Source: Endotrypanum monterogeii
Taxonomy: Eukaryota > Euglenozoa > Kinetoplastea > Trypanosomatida > Trypanosomatidae
Assembly: GCA_000333855.2 (NCBI GenBank)
Contig: CM007341.1
Location: 1 to 64,000 of the forward strand
Direction of reading: 5' to 3'
Length of the DNA: 64,000 nucleotides
The notes beneath the pieces were generated by a model, which made no database searches, had not been told where the DNA came from, and saw only the letters and a list, made by a program, of their open reading frames with translations. Position numbers and translations under genes: made by a program. Positions 28,101 to 38,700 of the stretch are shown here, piece by piece; position 1 is the first letter of the stretch, and each line of letters begins with the position of its first letter.

Positions 28101-29968
28101 ACTCCATGTGGATTCAGTTTGATGAGGTGCTCTACTATTTCACACATGTTCTCGTGACGGAGGTGTGCGAGCAGATGGCTGTTATCCACGCCAACTTCGT
28201 CGAGTCAACTGCCAACGACCCTGAGGATACTGACGCCGAGCTGCGTAACCCTCAGTATGCTCTAACGGTGACGCCTCCGTCTGCGACGGTGGAGGAGACG
28301 ACGCCGATTGAGGTGCACATTGGGGTTCACCGCCGAGACCCTCGTCTGGATATTATGCGTGCCAAGGATGCCACCGCTCTTTTCAAATACGCAATCGGTT
28401 TCGCTGTGCTAGACACAGAGGACAACCGTCGGCGTCTGCGCCGCGTCAAAGAGGACCAGTTATTGAAGCTCGTTGCCCCAAACCGTCAACGCGACGCTTG
28501 CTGTACGCTACAACTCAGTGCCGCGGCTCTCCACTCACAGCGTATTATCCTCATGCCGTTTCGCGAACACACGAGCGACCCCGACGTATCGTACTGCCTC
28601 TCCGCCAGCTGCAGCGGGGCTGCGAAGGTGAGCATCACACCTGTCTCGCCCAATACGACCACTATCGTGACGGGAAAATGGGACGGGAAAGCTGGTACCC
28701 CGGAGTCGCTGCTGTGGCGCAACAACCAGCAGTTCTTCATCTCTGTTCCGGATACGATGGAGGTGACAATAAGTCTGCGTACTCCTATCCCGATGTCCGT
28801 CGTGCGGGGTTTCACTGTCCACAACACCCAGCGCTGCAGCAGTTTTCTCATGTTTGAGCCTGCGACTGTGGTCGCAGAGGCCTCAGCGAGCGTGATAGGG
28901 GCGACCTCAACGTGCGCGGTGCGCCTGGCCGGAATAAAAGAGAGACGTGGGATGCCGTATGTCGTGGTGCCGTACTCTGCTGGTGGTGCCGAGGAGTTTA
29001 GCTTGGAGGTGATTGCCAATGCTCCTATTCAGCTCCGACCGATTGACCCGCGGCTTGACTGGCATCGGCTGGAGCAGAGCGTGTCGATCAGTGCAGAGGG
29101 AGGCAATACCGGAGGAAGCCTCGCATTCCCGTCGTGGCGTTTCAACACTCAGTTGGCACTTACGTTCCCGGTCGAGCGTGAGGGGCGTCTCTTCATATCT
29201 GCTAGGCGCATTCGCTCCGCTGACGCACGGGTAAAGGTGGGTATGATATTGATGCGGTCTGGTGGGGCTGTGACTGGCGGCTACCGTCGCCTCTTGACCT
29301 ATGCGGAAGCCGATATAGTTGCCCGCTCGGAGGAGGTTTCCAGCGGAGAGGCACTCATAGACACAGAGGTGAGCTTCTCGTCCGCAGAAGGGGCTCTAGT
29401 GTTACTGGTCTACGCAGATCAGCCGTACAAAGAGGCCGAGGTGGAGTTGAGCGTCTACTCGGCAGCCACCATAGAGATGCAACCGGTGGTGGAGTGGGCG
29501 AAGGTTCTATGGGAGGAGGGGTGCTGGAGTCTCGGCACCACTGCTGGCGGAAGCCGCAAGCATTTCGCAAACTGGATCAACAATCCGTTCTACGGACTCT
29601 CGGTAATTCGCAACACCAAAGTTGTTGTCCTGCTTGTGCAGTATCCCCGCGACCGCGAACACCCTAGAGTTAAGCGATACGGGCAGAAAAAGGCCTTCCT
29701 GCCTCCCCCGATCGAACTGAAGGAGCGATGCACTGCTATCGAACTGAGTATCGTGAAATACGACAGAAACTTATCAGAGGTAGCAAGCGTCAGTGCCGGG
29801 ACAGCGGCGGAGGCGTACCTGGTGACTGAGCTGATGCCAGATGTGCCGTATCTCCTCGTTCCGTGCACCAGCGAACCCCAGCACGACAGTGACTTCAAAC
29901 TCTTCGTCTTTGCGGACAATCCCATTGATCTCTTCGAAACCGAGAAGCCACGTCTACCCTACGTCTAG
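25145..29968 (+). CDS. LRR / C2L / calpain-like protein, catalytically dead
   Basis: 1607 residues. Residues 1 to about 150 form an LRR-type module (AELYLYYCRRSGCHPNSAL, then VLDVSTNYVG, TLDLSNNTM). Then come C2L (calpain domain III-like) units, each marked by a W-x-N-P type signature: TWWKNPQ (about 194), SSWRRND (334), PSWKNNP (491), LLWRNNQ (1188), PSWRFNT (1329) and ANWINNP (1475). Between the third and fourth lies a calpain (peptidase C2) core, about 740-1010. The nucleophile position reads YGPRHWF (H758 instead of Cys), the His position reads ADRLYGVV (R929 instead of His), and the Asn site is kept in VRNFDSR (N949) before WSSKSPLW. Two of three triad residues are gone, so proteolysis is not expected. 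Calpain-like proteins of this kind are cytoskeletal or membrane-associated scaffolds in trypanosomatids. ATG 25145 is the first in frame. Confidence 0.9.
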   Translation: MPSNAELYLYYCRRSGCHPNSALKRYLDDTADSPLEVLDVSTNYVGLRGLIPVLDLVKNTKTVHTLDLSNNTMELEHVEHLAYCLALHPRMRTVRLCNSGLHDGHVDALLQLLTENASIELVSVDGCNVTAASVRAIAQALEKSKLVRARRRKEEEEHNAYLKSRTPRAHLSFQARLTDHVPAAESGGYIHYATWWKNPQYIVKVSRSSPVTFVLECTNTEAANQVGMVLMRHDGVHRVVQILSDTLVAESTIEDERCVMGVNLSADELYVVMPFSFNPGRALDFSLVATLRNDTISQEEGWITVERIDARYDWCIRSVDTAWSIHNAGGGPDCSSWRRNDMYHLTCPKTTRELGKGGSGSPFVATVHVLLMKEADPYENDSREIGLHVVGYDICNPTAPPLVCSPDLVRASHSHQKKTFISFEFSMPVAELDVFLVPSTAEPGQTGTYSITVFSSVEVDFTLSSFPHGWRYRCVNGQWDADCCGGCRQQYPSWKNNPAIEVFVEEAAKVLVACLQLRSVDSATAAGLVEHVNTAGRGMMRPLTEGALWDVHRRVELEEYCQLHRSAKPEFCVSVVNSIPPWYSDVAASSLSDKSAVVVADGVLQSVFVVPMLRHAGETAAYTLELFSPFPFVVCGETQSLAMRERQAQLSSYSDENQRRAAERKAQRQMYLNSADIPALCEQRQEILDKFEATEVPFIDRDFTRGTSSLFLDPASDPPPKFPAVTEWKRASELKASTRTYDGGVVYTSPPWPYGPRHWFASVLNAVAAKPGWLSRIFVGYFEEAGFAQFAFYKQDGWVGVTVDDYLLVDNTNVLVYGHSAAVGDAFFPLAEKAYAKLHRCYEALEPKVCPQQSLLELLQQGLVDVSGGHSYTTRVRPVDGSELPAKEREALWSQLKTAVGQSILCSLFLDSTAPGGRERSHVGLLADRLYGVVDARFVENKRMVKVRNFDSRDNADTTWRGRWSSKSPLWSNTLLEVLQYRPEENSMWIQFDEVLYYFTHVLVTEVCEQMAVIHANFVESTANDPEDTDAELRNPQYALTVTPPSATVEETTPIEVHIGVHRRDPRLDIMRAKDATALFKYAIGFAVLDTEDNRRRLRRVKEDQLLKLVAPNRQRDACCTLQLSAAALHSQRIILMPFREHTSDPDVSYCLSASCSGAAKVSITPVSPNTTTIVTGKWDGKAGTPESLLWRNNQQFFISVPDTMEVTISLRTPIPMSVVRGFTVHNTQRCSSFLMFEPATVVAEASASVIGATSTCAVRLAGIKERRGMPYVVVPYSAGGAEEFSLEVIANAPIQLRPIDPRLDWHRLEQSVSISAEGGNTGGSLAFPSWRFNTQLALTFPVEREGRLFISARRIRSADARVKVGMILMRSGGAVTGGYRRLLTYAEADIVARSEEVSSGEALIDTEVSFSSAEGALVLLVYADQPYKEAEVELSVYSAATIEMQPVVEWAKVLWEEGCWSLGTTAGGSRKHFANWINNPFYGLSVIRNTKVVVLLVQYPRDREHPRVKRYGQKKAFLPPPIELKERCTAIELSIVKYDRNLSEVASVSAGTAAEAYLVTELMPDVPYLLVPCTSEPQHDSDFKLFVFADNPIDLFETEKPRLPYV

Positions 29969-31329
29969 CATCCAACCGTCGTAGCGTAGCGTGCTCGAAG
30001 TCTCCATGTGAAGAGAAAGCACAAAGAAAGGGCAGGAGATGTGCGACACCGTGTGTGTGTGTGTGTGTGTGTACAGTGAGTAGGGTGAGAAACGGGTGTG
30101 TAAGATATCAAGCGCTTCTTGACCGCATCCCCCCTCCCCACGCTCCATTTGTGTTCTCCGTAGCAACATGTAAACGAGTTATCTTGTGTTGGTTGGTTTG
30201 ATCAGGTGCTTTATGAGGTGAAGATCGTTTGAATTGCCTTGTGTTGCCGAACCATCCTCTGTATAATAAAAAAAGCGTTGAAGACTTCATTCATTCCCGT
30301 GATGGCGATCCTAGCAGTAGTGACCCCTTGGCATTTGCACGGCGGCGCAGTGTTTGAGGAAACAAAAGAGAAGAGTGTGATGACAATGAGAAATTGAAAA
30401 GTGGCAAACCAGGCACACGTCTCTCGCCTCTTCTCTTCCCGTGGGCGAAAAATCCGACACCAGCATGTAACTCGGTCAACAGACACGAATTTGACATGTA
30501 GAGATGTACATAAACAGCTTAATTTTTTTTTTGTCCTCACGCCGCGAATGGCGTACGTGTTTTATTCTCGCCACGACCTACTCCTACAACACAATATCAT
30601 TGCCCCTCAGCCTCGTCCTTCAGAGGTGAGATCTGGAGAGGCAAGGTGGGTTCCCACAGAGATGAGCATCATTATTCCCTGCGCTGCTACGGACACGCTC
30701 ATACAGTTTGAACACACACTCTTGTGTTGAGCGTATGGCACATCTAGTCGAAGCCGGAGAGCTGTGTAGCACCTTCATGTGTCCCATTAACGTCGTTCGG
30801 TTGGTTGATGTCAGCCTCAGTCCATCAACTCTCTGGATGTCAACCATCTTCACCTTTGGATGAGAGCGTGTTGGCGATGCCTCTATGAGCAACCTTCCCG
30901 TTGCCCCCCCCCCCCCCGCTACGACACATACGCACTTATAAAGAATCCTCAACCTTCCCTGGCTTTGTATCCTCTTTCTCACCATCATCTCTGAGTGTGG
31001 GTGCTGTCCACCAACCATTTGAATGGTAGTTGAAGTAGCAACAGCGGCAGCACATGGGGTATTCGCATGTAATCAAGACACAACTAAAGAAAAAGACTCA
31101 AAAGTGTAAAAGAAGACGATTGCGACGGGGTCAAGAGCGTGGCATACACGTGCCAGCTCTCACTCCCCAACCGTCGCGCCGCCATCGTGCACCGCTTTCA
31201 CATAGACATGCCCTCGCACACGCGCATTAGCACATACATACCTCAAGAGGACCTGTTTCGTGTTTCACACCTTTCTAGCCTCTACTTTTTTGCTTGACTG
31301 CAAACTGTGTTTCCCTCCGCGCAGAAACC
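29969..31329. other. Intergenic region with splice acceptor for the topoisomerase
   Basis: No gene seen. GT run 30050-30072, T9 near 30523-30531, C11 near 30907-30917. A pyrimidine tract 31261-31316 ends in AG at 31323-31324, six bases before the topoisomerase ATG. That would leave a very short leader, so an earlier AG may be used instead. Confidence 0.5.
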
Positions 31330-33744
31330 ATGTTGCGCCGCAGCATCCGTGCGTTGGACAAGTTGGTGATCGTTGAATCCCCTAACAAGGTCATCAAGGT
31401 GGAGGGACTGATGAGCGACCCAAAGGTAATTCCAGACTGGTCCTTCAACAACACCAAGCTCCGCGCCTTTGGCACGGGGGCGGAGAAGGCGATCGCCATG
31501 GCAACAACGGGGCATTTCATGTCGCTGAAAGAGTTGACATGGTGTCCGCAGTCCAGCAGTCTCGCTTCAGGGGTATCTGCGCTAGACTTCCCTGCCAATG
31601 GTCTTCTCGTGAGCTTCTCGCTTGAATGGGAGCTGATCCCTGGGCGTCGCATCCGGGACACAGTGTCACACTACATAGAGGAAAAATCGGATAACCTGAC
31701 GGAGATCATTGTCGCGACTGATCCAGATCGCGAAGGCGAGCTGATCGCGGTTCACGCACTGAACCTTATCAGGCGCATGTTTCCGCATCTCAAGATTCCC
31801 TTTACACGCGCGTACATTCACAGTATCACTGCTGAGGGTATCCGCCGCGCCATGGAAGAGCGAAGCGAGCTGTTTGACTACAATCTTGCCAATGCTGCGG
31901 AAGCGCGGCACGCGATGGACCGCATTTTTGGCTTTTTAGGGAGTTCGGTGGTACGCTATGCAAACCCGCAGATGCGCTCCATCGGGCGAGTGCAGACACC
32001 CGCGCTCATCCTGATCAATGAACGGGAAGACAAAATCAAGGCGTACCTTAGCTCCCACGCCCCCACCTTCGGGGTTCAGTCGACGTGTCATTTTACTTCA
32101 AAAAATCACCCGCGCTTTTCTCAGGTGGTCAAAGTGTTCCCGGCACGCAAAGGCGACGGTGCGCTATCCGACTGGAGCGATAAGGCGACTGCCACGCGGC
32201 GTTGTGACCAGTGGGCGCTGGGCTCGGTCTCCACCTTCAGCGTCTCTCCTGGCGCGAGGCCACAGGAAACGGTGACACCCCCGCCGAAGCCATTTACGAT
32301 GGCCACGCTCATTGCAAAGGCAAACCGGCAGCTGCATTATACCAGCGACATGGTGAGCTCATGTCTACAGGACCTATTTCAGATGGGCTACATCACCTAC
32401 CCGCGCACAGACAGCACCCGCATCGACGAGTCGGTTCTGCCGTCCATTTATGCGGCAGTGCGAAGGGAACACGGCACAGGCATGCTGCAGGAGTCGACTG
32501 ATGCAGCTGAGCGAGGGGGACGTCGCCCCGCCGTGCAGAAGGCAGCAGAGGCCTTCAATGTCGAGGATGCGCATGAGGCGATTCGGCCAACTAATATCGA
32601 TACGACTGTCGAAGAGCTCGGTGCGGTATCTGCACCGATGAAGAATATTTACGACCTAGTAAGAAGAAATACAATCGCGGTTTTCATGATACCCATGAGG
32701 ACGGAGCGGATTGTGGTGCCCGTGTCATGCAGAGCTGCCAATGGCGAGGAGGTAAAGTTTGAGCTCCAAGGAAAGCACATGATGGAACCAGGCTGGTCTG
32801 CTGCTTTTCGTGGCGACAGAGGCGCAGGGACTCCAATGGAAGAAACAGATCAGGATATGCAGGCCCTGGAAGAGGGTGGTGTCGTCGTACCTAGTATCTC
32901 AGATGACGAGTTTCGGGCCATCATGGATGTGGCGACCCAGCGGGGGGGAGGCATGGGTGCGAGGAGAGTTAATATACGTCTGGATACGGTGCAGGTCGTG
33001 GAGAACCGACCTACACCACCGCTGCCGTTCTCGGAGGGTAGCTTGATTGAACAGCTCAAGAACAATGGTGTGGGACGGCCGAGCACATACCCGATGATTG
33101 TCAAGACACTACTTGCGCGTAATTACATCACAGTGAACAAGGGGCGGTGTGAGACCACTCCAGTGGGACGCATGCTTGTGGATACGTCCCGAGCCACTTT
33201 TCCCTCTATCGTGGATATTGGCTTCACCTCCGCGTTTGAGAAAAAGCTCGACTACATTGCCAAGCCAGGCAGCACGAAAGAGCGGACACTGCCGCCAAAC
33301 GTGTCGGATGCGGACTATGTTCTATCCTCCTTCATCTCTACCTTCCTGAACTACGTGACAGAGGCAACCAAGGCACAGCGAGTAGCCATCGCAGCGCGTT
33401 CGGTGGCCTTGAGACAGGAAAAGAACTCAATGGAAAGCAGGTCGGGGGACTTCCAAGCAAACCTGGAAAAAGAAACAAAGCGAGTTGTTGGGCAGGTCTC
33501 GGACTTGGTGGGTAATATGAAGAACTACCGGACTTTCACGGCCCTCCAGAATAGTTTAAACGACTTCCTCCGGCGTAACTTTCCACCCTCGGCGACAGCG
33601 GTGACGCCGGCCTCATCCTCGGGAAACTCTACACGTTTTGACAGCACCTCGACCAAGGAAAGGAAATCACACAGGACGACCTACAAGCCTGCGAAGAATA
33701 CACCGCGTCGCTTCCAAGCGAAGGTGAAGAAAGTGAAGACATAA
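31330..33744 (+). CDS. Mitochondrial DNA topoisomerase IA
   Basis: 804 residues. The start MLRRSIRALDK is a short mitochondrial-type leader running straight into the Toprim domain (VIVESPNKVIKVEG). Toprim acidic residues are seen in ATDPDREGE (D131, D133). The active-site tyrosine is Y357 in MGYITYPRTDSTR, and the family motif EAIRPTN follows. The arch motif GVGRPSTYPMI lies in the C-terminal half. There is no C-terminal zinc finger; the end is a basic tail (RRFQAKVKKVKT). Type IA enzymes relax negative supercoils and decatenate by passing a single strand. In trypanosomes the mitochondrial form is needed to resolve late replication intermediates of kinetoplast minicircles. The frame continues upstream without an ATG, so 31330 is the only sensible start. 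Confidence 0.95.
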   Translation: MLRRSIRALDKLVIVESPNKVIKVEGLMSDPKVIPDWSFNNTKLRAFGTGAEKAIAMATTGHFMSLKELTWCPQSSSLASGVSALDFPANGLLVSFSLEWELIPGRRIRDTVSHYIEEKSDNLTEIIVATDPDREGELIAVHALNLIRRMFPHLKIPFTRAYIHSITAEGIRRAMEERSELFDYNLANAAEARHAMDRIFGFLGSSVVRYANPQMRSIGRVQTPALILINEREDKIKAYLSSHAPTFGVQSTCHFTSKNHPRFSQVVKVFPARKGDGALSDWSDKATATRRCDQWALGSVSTFSVSPGARPQETVTPPPKPFTMATLIAKANRQLHYTSDMVSSCLQDLFQMGYITYPRTDSTRIDESVLPSIYAAVRREHGTGMLQESTDAAERGGRRPAVQKAAEAFNVEDAHEAIRPTNIDTTVEELGAVSAPMKNIYDLVRRNTIAVFMIPMRTERIVVPVSCRAANGEEVKFELQGKHMMEPGWSAAFRGDRGAGTPMEETDQDMQALEEGGVVVPSISDDEFRAIMDVATQRGGGMGARRVNIRLDTVQVVENRPTPPLPFSEGSLIEQLKNNGVGRPSTYPMIVKTLLARNYITVNKGRCETTPVGRMLVDTSRATFPSIVDIGFTSAFEKKLDYIAKPGSTKERTLPPNVSDADYVLSSFISTFLNYVTEATKAQRVAIAARSVALRQEKNSMESRSGDFQANLEKETKRVVGQVSDLVGNMKNYRTFTALQNSLNDFLRRNFPPSATAVTPASSSGNSTRFDSTSTKERKSHRTTYKPAKNTPRRFQAKVKKVKT

Positions 33745-34365
33745 CTGATTCCCTCTGTCACGTTTGCCAGTCATTCCCCCCCCCCTTGCTCCGACAAGCA
33801 AGATTTCCTTTCACCGCACCACGGAAAGCATCAAGGGTGTATCAAGGAGGGGGAAGTGGGGGTGATGACGCTGCAATCGCAATCTTTTCTGGGCATTTGG
33901 CCCAAGTCTCTTGCCTTCGCAGAGCTTGTTTCTCCCCCTAAAAGAAAATTCTAGAAACACAAGTCGGGGTACGTTCGGCTGTTAACCTGGTCACCCGCTC
34001 TTCCTTCCCCTCCTTTCTTAGCGTGCACCCCTAAGAGGTGGTGCTGTGTTTCAAGGGGGTGAGGGAGGGAGAGAAGACGCAGGTGTGTCTCAGTGTGTCC
34101 GTGGCCCTTTTCCGATGTGAGTAAGAGCTTGCTCAAGACGGCAACAGTGCGTCTGCAGGCCTGGGAGCTTCCCTTCTTTCCCCCTTCCGACGTCCAGTAC
34201 GTCTACGTAGCCATGATGGGCATCGGGTAGTCATTGACACCTTCGTTCCCCTCACCCTCCCTCTCTCTTTCTCTTCCTCCCTCGTCTCGCCCTCAAAAAA
34301 CCCTCACCCCATTGATCTCCCGTTTTTCTCTGTCAAGTGGCACACCGCAGCACAAAATTAACCTC

Positions 34366-34400
<35 letters not shown>

Positions 34401-35732
34401 GTATATATACAAAAAAGGGGGCAAAGTGCCAGGGCATTCGGAGATTGCCCTCTTTCTTCTATCTTCACCTCATTTGCAACCTATCCACCATTGCGAAAGC
34501 ACGAGCATCCGAGTGCCTGTGTACGCCTGTAGGTGTCAATCGCGGGCGTACCCAGCAGTGTTAGTTCTAGGGGGATTATTGAAGGCTTTTGTGGGGGGGG
34601 GTACGAGGTTCGTGATACCACTTCCTTTTTCTTTTATCGTGGATGAATCGCCGCCTCACAGACTGGTGGAGCCACACATATATAACGCACCAGTGCTCTC
34701 TGATTCCCCCAGCGTAAACTCCCCATTTGGTGTGATACACTCAACACCTCACCACGGACCACCCCTACTTTGAATCACTTCCGTTTGATAGCGCGCACCT
34801 CCTTTTACCATATTTTCCGTTATTTATTTCATCTTCATTTTTCCCGCTCTGTTCAGAGCCCCTCTCCGTTGTTTTTTTTCTTTTTCCGATCACGCGTATA
34901 CGTGTGTTCTTGTTGTGCAACTCCTCAATTGTCTCCACGCCGTTGCTGCTGGAATCCCTCTCATCCCATCTACACCCTCCTTTACCTTTCTTTTCTTACT
35001 CCCCTTCTCCCGCCTCTTCCTGCGTCCCACCCCCCCCCAGGCTCGTCTGGTGAGTCTGTACGCGTGTTCTCGTGTGTGTCTCTGTTGGCGGAGGAGTGCT
35101 CGATAGCATCTCCTGCTTTAAATTCGTCTTTGCTTTCACCCCTGTCTCCCACTCCCCCAAAGAGTAGGTCCGGAGTCTCGCTGTACATATAAATATATAC
35201 ATGTGTGTGTGTGTGTTCGTGTGCGTGCGTGTTTGTAACACTCCGTTTCTTAAAAGAAAGTAACGCCCGCGTTCACATAAATTTCTCCCTCGTACCCATT
35301 GCAGGGGAACCCACGCGTTCCGTGCTTGACGTTGCCCACCCTTTTTTTTATCGGTTCTTTCGTTTTTTTTTTTTCATGTTAGACCCCATCTGTGTCTGTG
35401 TGTTTTCTTTCCTTCCCCTCCTCCACCCTTTGCTGGTGTAGCTTATCTGTAGCCTCCGCGCCTGTGTGTGTGTGTGTGCGTGTGTATGTGTGTGGTTGGG
35501 TTTCTCTCTGCAGGTTTTTTAAATTTTATCTGCTGTACCTCCCCCCTCCCCCGCAGTACTGGAGCATCACCATTCAATGAGCGTCGAGCATTCACGAGAC
35601 TACCAGACGTTGGCGGGCTCGTGAACGGATACGCAACTGCACACCTTCACCTTGCCACATACACACCCGTGCTTCCTACCAGTGCACTCTCCCTCGTGTA
35701 GAGAAACACAATCAGAGGTGTATGGAAAGGAG
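33745..35732. other. Long intergenic region, simple repeats
   Basis: No gene seen. C8 near 33778-33785, TA run 34367-34397, G9 near 34593-34602, long pyrimidine-rich stretches 34800-35040, GT runs near 35201-35215 and 35465-35490, T12 near 35364-35375. Frames here (up to 140 codons) are translated pyrimidine tracts. The AG at about 35699 is a plausible acceptor for the next gene. Another ATG at 35722 lies out of frame just before the start. Confidence 0.5.
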
Positions 35733-38700
35733 ATGGAGAGGGCAATCTCTATGAATGTAGAGGTGGAAGGTGTCTATAATATGCCGGCACCTGGCGCAGA
35801 CGAGAAGGAGGGGGTCAGCGATAATGTCTTCGTCGGCTCTCGCTGTTTTGAGGACACTCTCCGCATTGAGATCCCGGCCACTGCCAGGGGGCCTTGTCCG
35901 ACACCGGTGAGCACAGCAGAGATAACTGGAACCAGCACACCCCAAACAGCGGTATACCGTCCACGTGAAACGGCCTTCCACTGCGAGGCCGAAGAGTTCT
36001 CGCAGCGCGTGGATGAGGGGAGGAGAGCGCGTCTGTCGGCAAGTGGCCCACCGCAGGGTGACGTTTTGGAAAGGGTAATCCACAGCTCGGGTTGGCGAGA
36101 AGTTAACAGACCTCAGTCGAACGTCACTCCGACCTTCAGCAACTCCGAGCCTATACATTTGAGGCGCAGGAAATCATCGATAAGCTTATTTACCAGCAGT
36201 AGTTGCAAGACAAGTGACAACTGGCCCGCTTCGGGTGGAGCCGGTTCGCAAGAGATGTCGATCGCTGCCGACCGCTCCAGGGGTGGGGAGCCGGACGGGA
36301 TGGGTCGGACTTTGGAAGTGGTCAGCCGCAGTAGCGGCAGCTTTGAAGCGCACCCCGCTTTGGCAGCAGTGATTGTGCAGGAATCCTCTGGCACACCGTC
36401 CTCCTCGAAGCGGCCACAGCGGAGTGGCTCCAAGCTCACCTCCAGTCCTCCCCCCCTGCCGGGTCCTCCGCGCCCACTCTCTGATAAAGAGATGGGTGAG
36501 AGCAGCGACAGTTCGCAGCACGGGTTCCAAATGGATCTTGTTCTCTGTGATGCCTCTAAAATTCGTGGTTTGCGACTCACGTGGCTTCTTTACATTCTGA
36601 TTGTTATGGTTATCGTTCTGTTTGTGTTGGTCCTGGTGCAGATCATCTATGAAACGAACCATACGCTGAAGCGATCCGCGACAGAGGCCGTGCAATCCCA
36701 TGCGGCTTCCTTGCTTAACAGTGCTAACATGCATCAGTACGAGCTCGATAGGCTATTCGGCATGATGCGCAACTTAACGGTCGCCGCACCCCCCTCTACT
36801 TCCACAATGGAGAATATAGTGCATTATGCCATCTGCACCAGCCTCCTCCGTGCCCCAATTGCGTTTGCCCTGTATAATGCGGCTGGCGAGCAGCAGTGGA
36901 GAAGGGTGTGCACGCAGTACGACTCTTCCGACATGTCGGTCCAATTCCCCGAAACATTCATGCCGGGTTTAGAGTCTGTTCTCCTCGCTGATTCCGGTCA
37001 GGTGGTGTTCGCCTACCGCACCTTCAGTGACCGCGGCATCCCAGGGACGTACATGATGATGATGGACAAGGAAATGTTTGGCGCTTTCCTTATGAACAGT
37101 CGTGTAGCCCGCTACAGTGTGGCAACGCTGCAGTATGTTGTGGCAGCCTTTTTCGTGCGAGGGTGGAACACGACGCATCCTACCATGCTTTTTCACACGT
37201 TAACGAATGTGGCGCCGTCCTACAGGGATACAACCACGTCACCGAGGGCAGCTGCACTCGGAAAGATGTTTGAATCCATTTGCAGAGCCGATTCGCCCTA
37301 CGTGTGGCACACAGTGATGGCGCCGAAGAGAAGATCTGAAGAGGCGAACCTCCTCCTCGCCACGGACGACTGGCCAGCCACCACGTTTAACCCTATACCC
37401 ACGCCCTACTTCGAGTACAAGCGGTCGTGGGGTCAGGTGTCAAGGTCTATTCTCTGCGGCGTACAGTGCACGAGCGCCAAAGGTAATGCGTGTGCCCCCA
37501 ACAATCCCACGAATGTGTGGTTTCTTGTTGACCACTCACTCACTGAAGATATGGCCACTCAGAACTCTGTTAGAATTGTTGGCGTAGTCAGCATCATGGC
37601 GGTGGTGATCTTTAGCTTCATTATGTGTCTCGTATACATCAGCATAACAGTGCCTGTCAACTACCTGCGTTACCAGCTAATGCGCGCTGTCGGGTGCACA
37701 AAGGTCGAGACGCTGTGGCAGCGAAGGATCGTGCGCTGGACGCATCGCCTGTGGTTGGGCGACCTCACCTCGATAGCTCGGTCAATTTACATTCTCAGTC
37801 TTTGCTTTCGACTGAGCAAGAAGTATGTCCCGGACCATGTCTTGCGCAACCACGCGAAACGGCTCTATGTGCGGCGCCGAAAGCTCAACTACCTCGAAGA
37901 CAACGACGTGAACGAGGACACGGCGGTGGAGGACGACACGGAATCTGAAAACGAGCCACAGCCATCTCTGCCGCCGCTCGCCGGTGTGAGCACTACACAT
38001 TCGCCCCCCAGCGCGCTCGCTCTCTGGCGCTTTTCTTCGCTACACGGCATGGATCAGATAACTCATACAGTACTCGAAGGCGGCGTGGAGTGCCACACAG
38101 TGGGGGTCAAAAGCTGTGGCGAAGCGTCCTTGGCAGAGGTATCACCGGCGTACGCGTGGCAGCCGCCACCGCCCTCTGCGTCACACGATGTGGTGACGAT
38201 GCGCGGAAGAGCACCACCACCGACAAGCGCTGCTGCGTTGCCCTGTGACGTCTCGCTTAGTGCGGGGGCTTACGGCGGGCTGGAGGATACAATGGGTACA
38301 CTAGAGGCGTCTACAGTTGCCGCCGCTGCAAAAAAGATTTCCACCAGCGGCGACATCATGAACATTCGCCGTGATTTCGAGTCCACTGTTCTGTGCATTC
38401 GCATCTTAGGTGTTCAGTTGGCGTACCTCGTCAACTACTCCGCTGCTGTTCGCCAGCACCGCCGTCTCATGCGTGTTTTGCTCCATCGCATACGGCGACA
38501 CAAGGGCGCTTTGTTTCATTGTACCGGCGACTCACTTGGCGCGGTGTGGAACGCATTCGAGGGCTGTTCATACCATGCTGAGGGTGCAGCGGTGTGCGCA
38601 CAGGAGATTGCGAATGCCCTGGCACCATACAGGAACGAAGGTCTACATATCGGCATGGCGCTGCACCAGGGCACACTCGTGTGTGGTACAGTCGAGTACT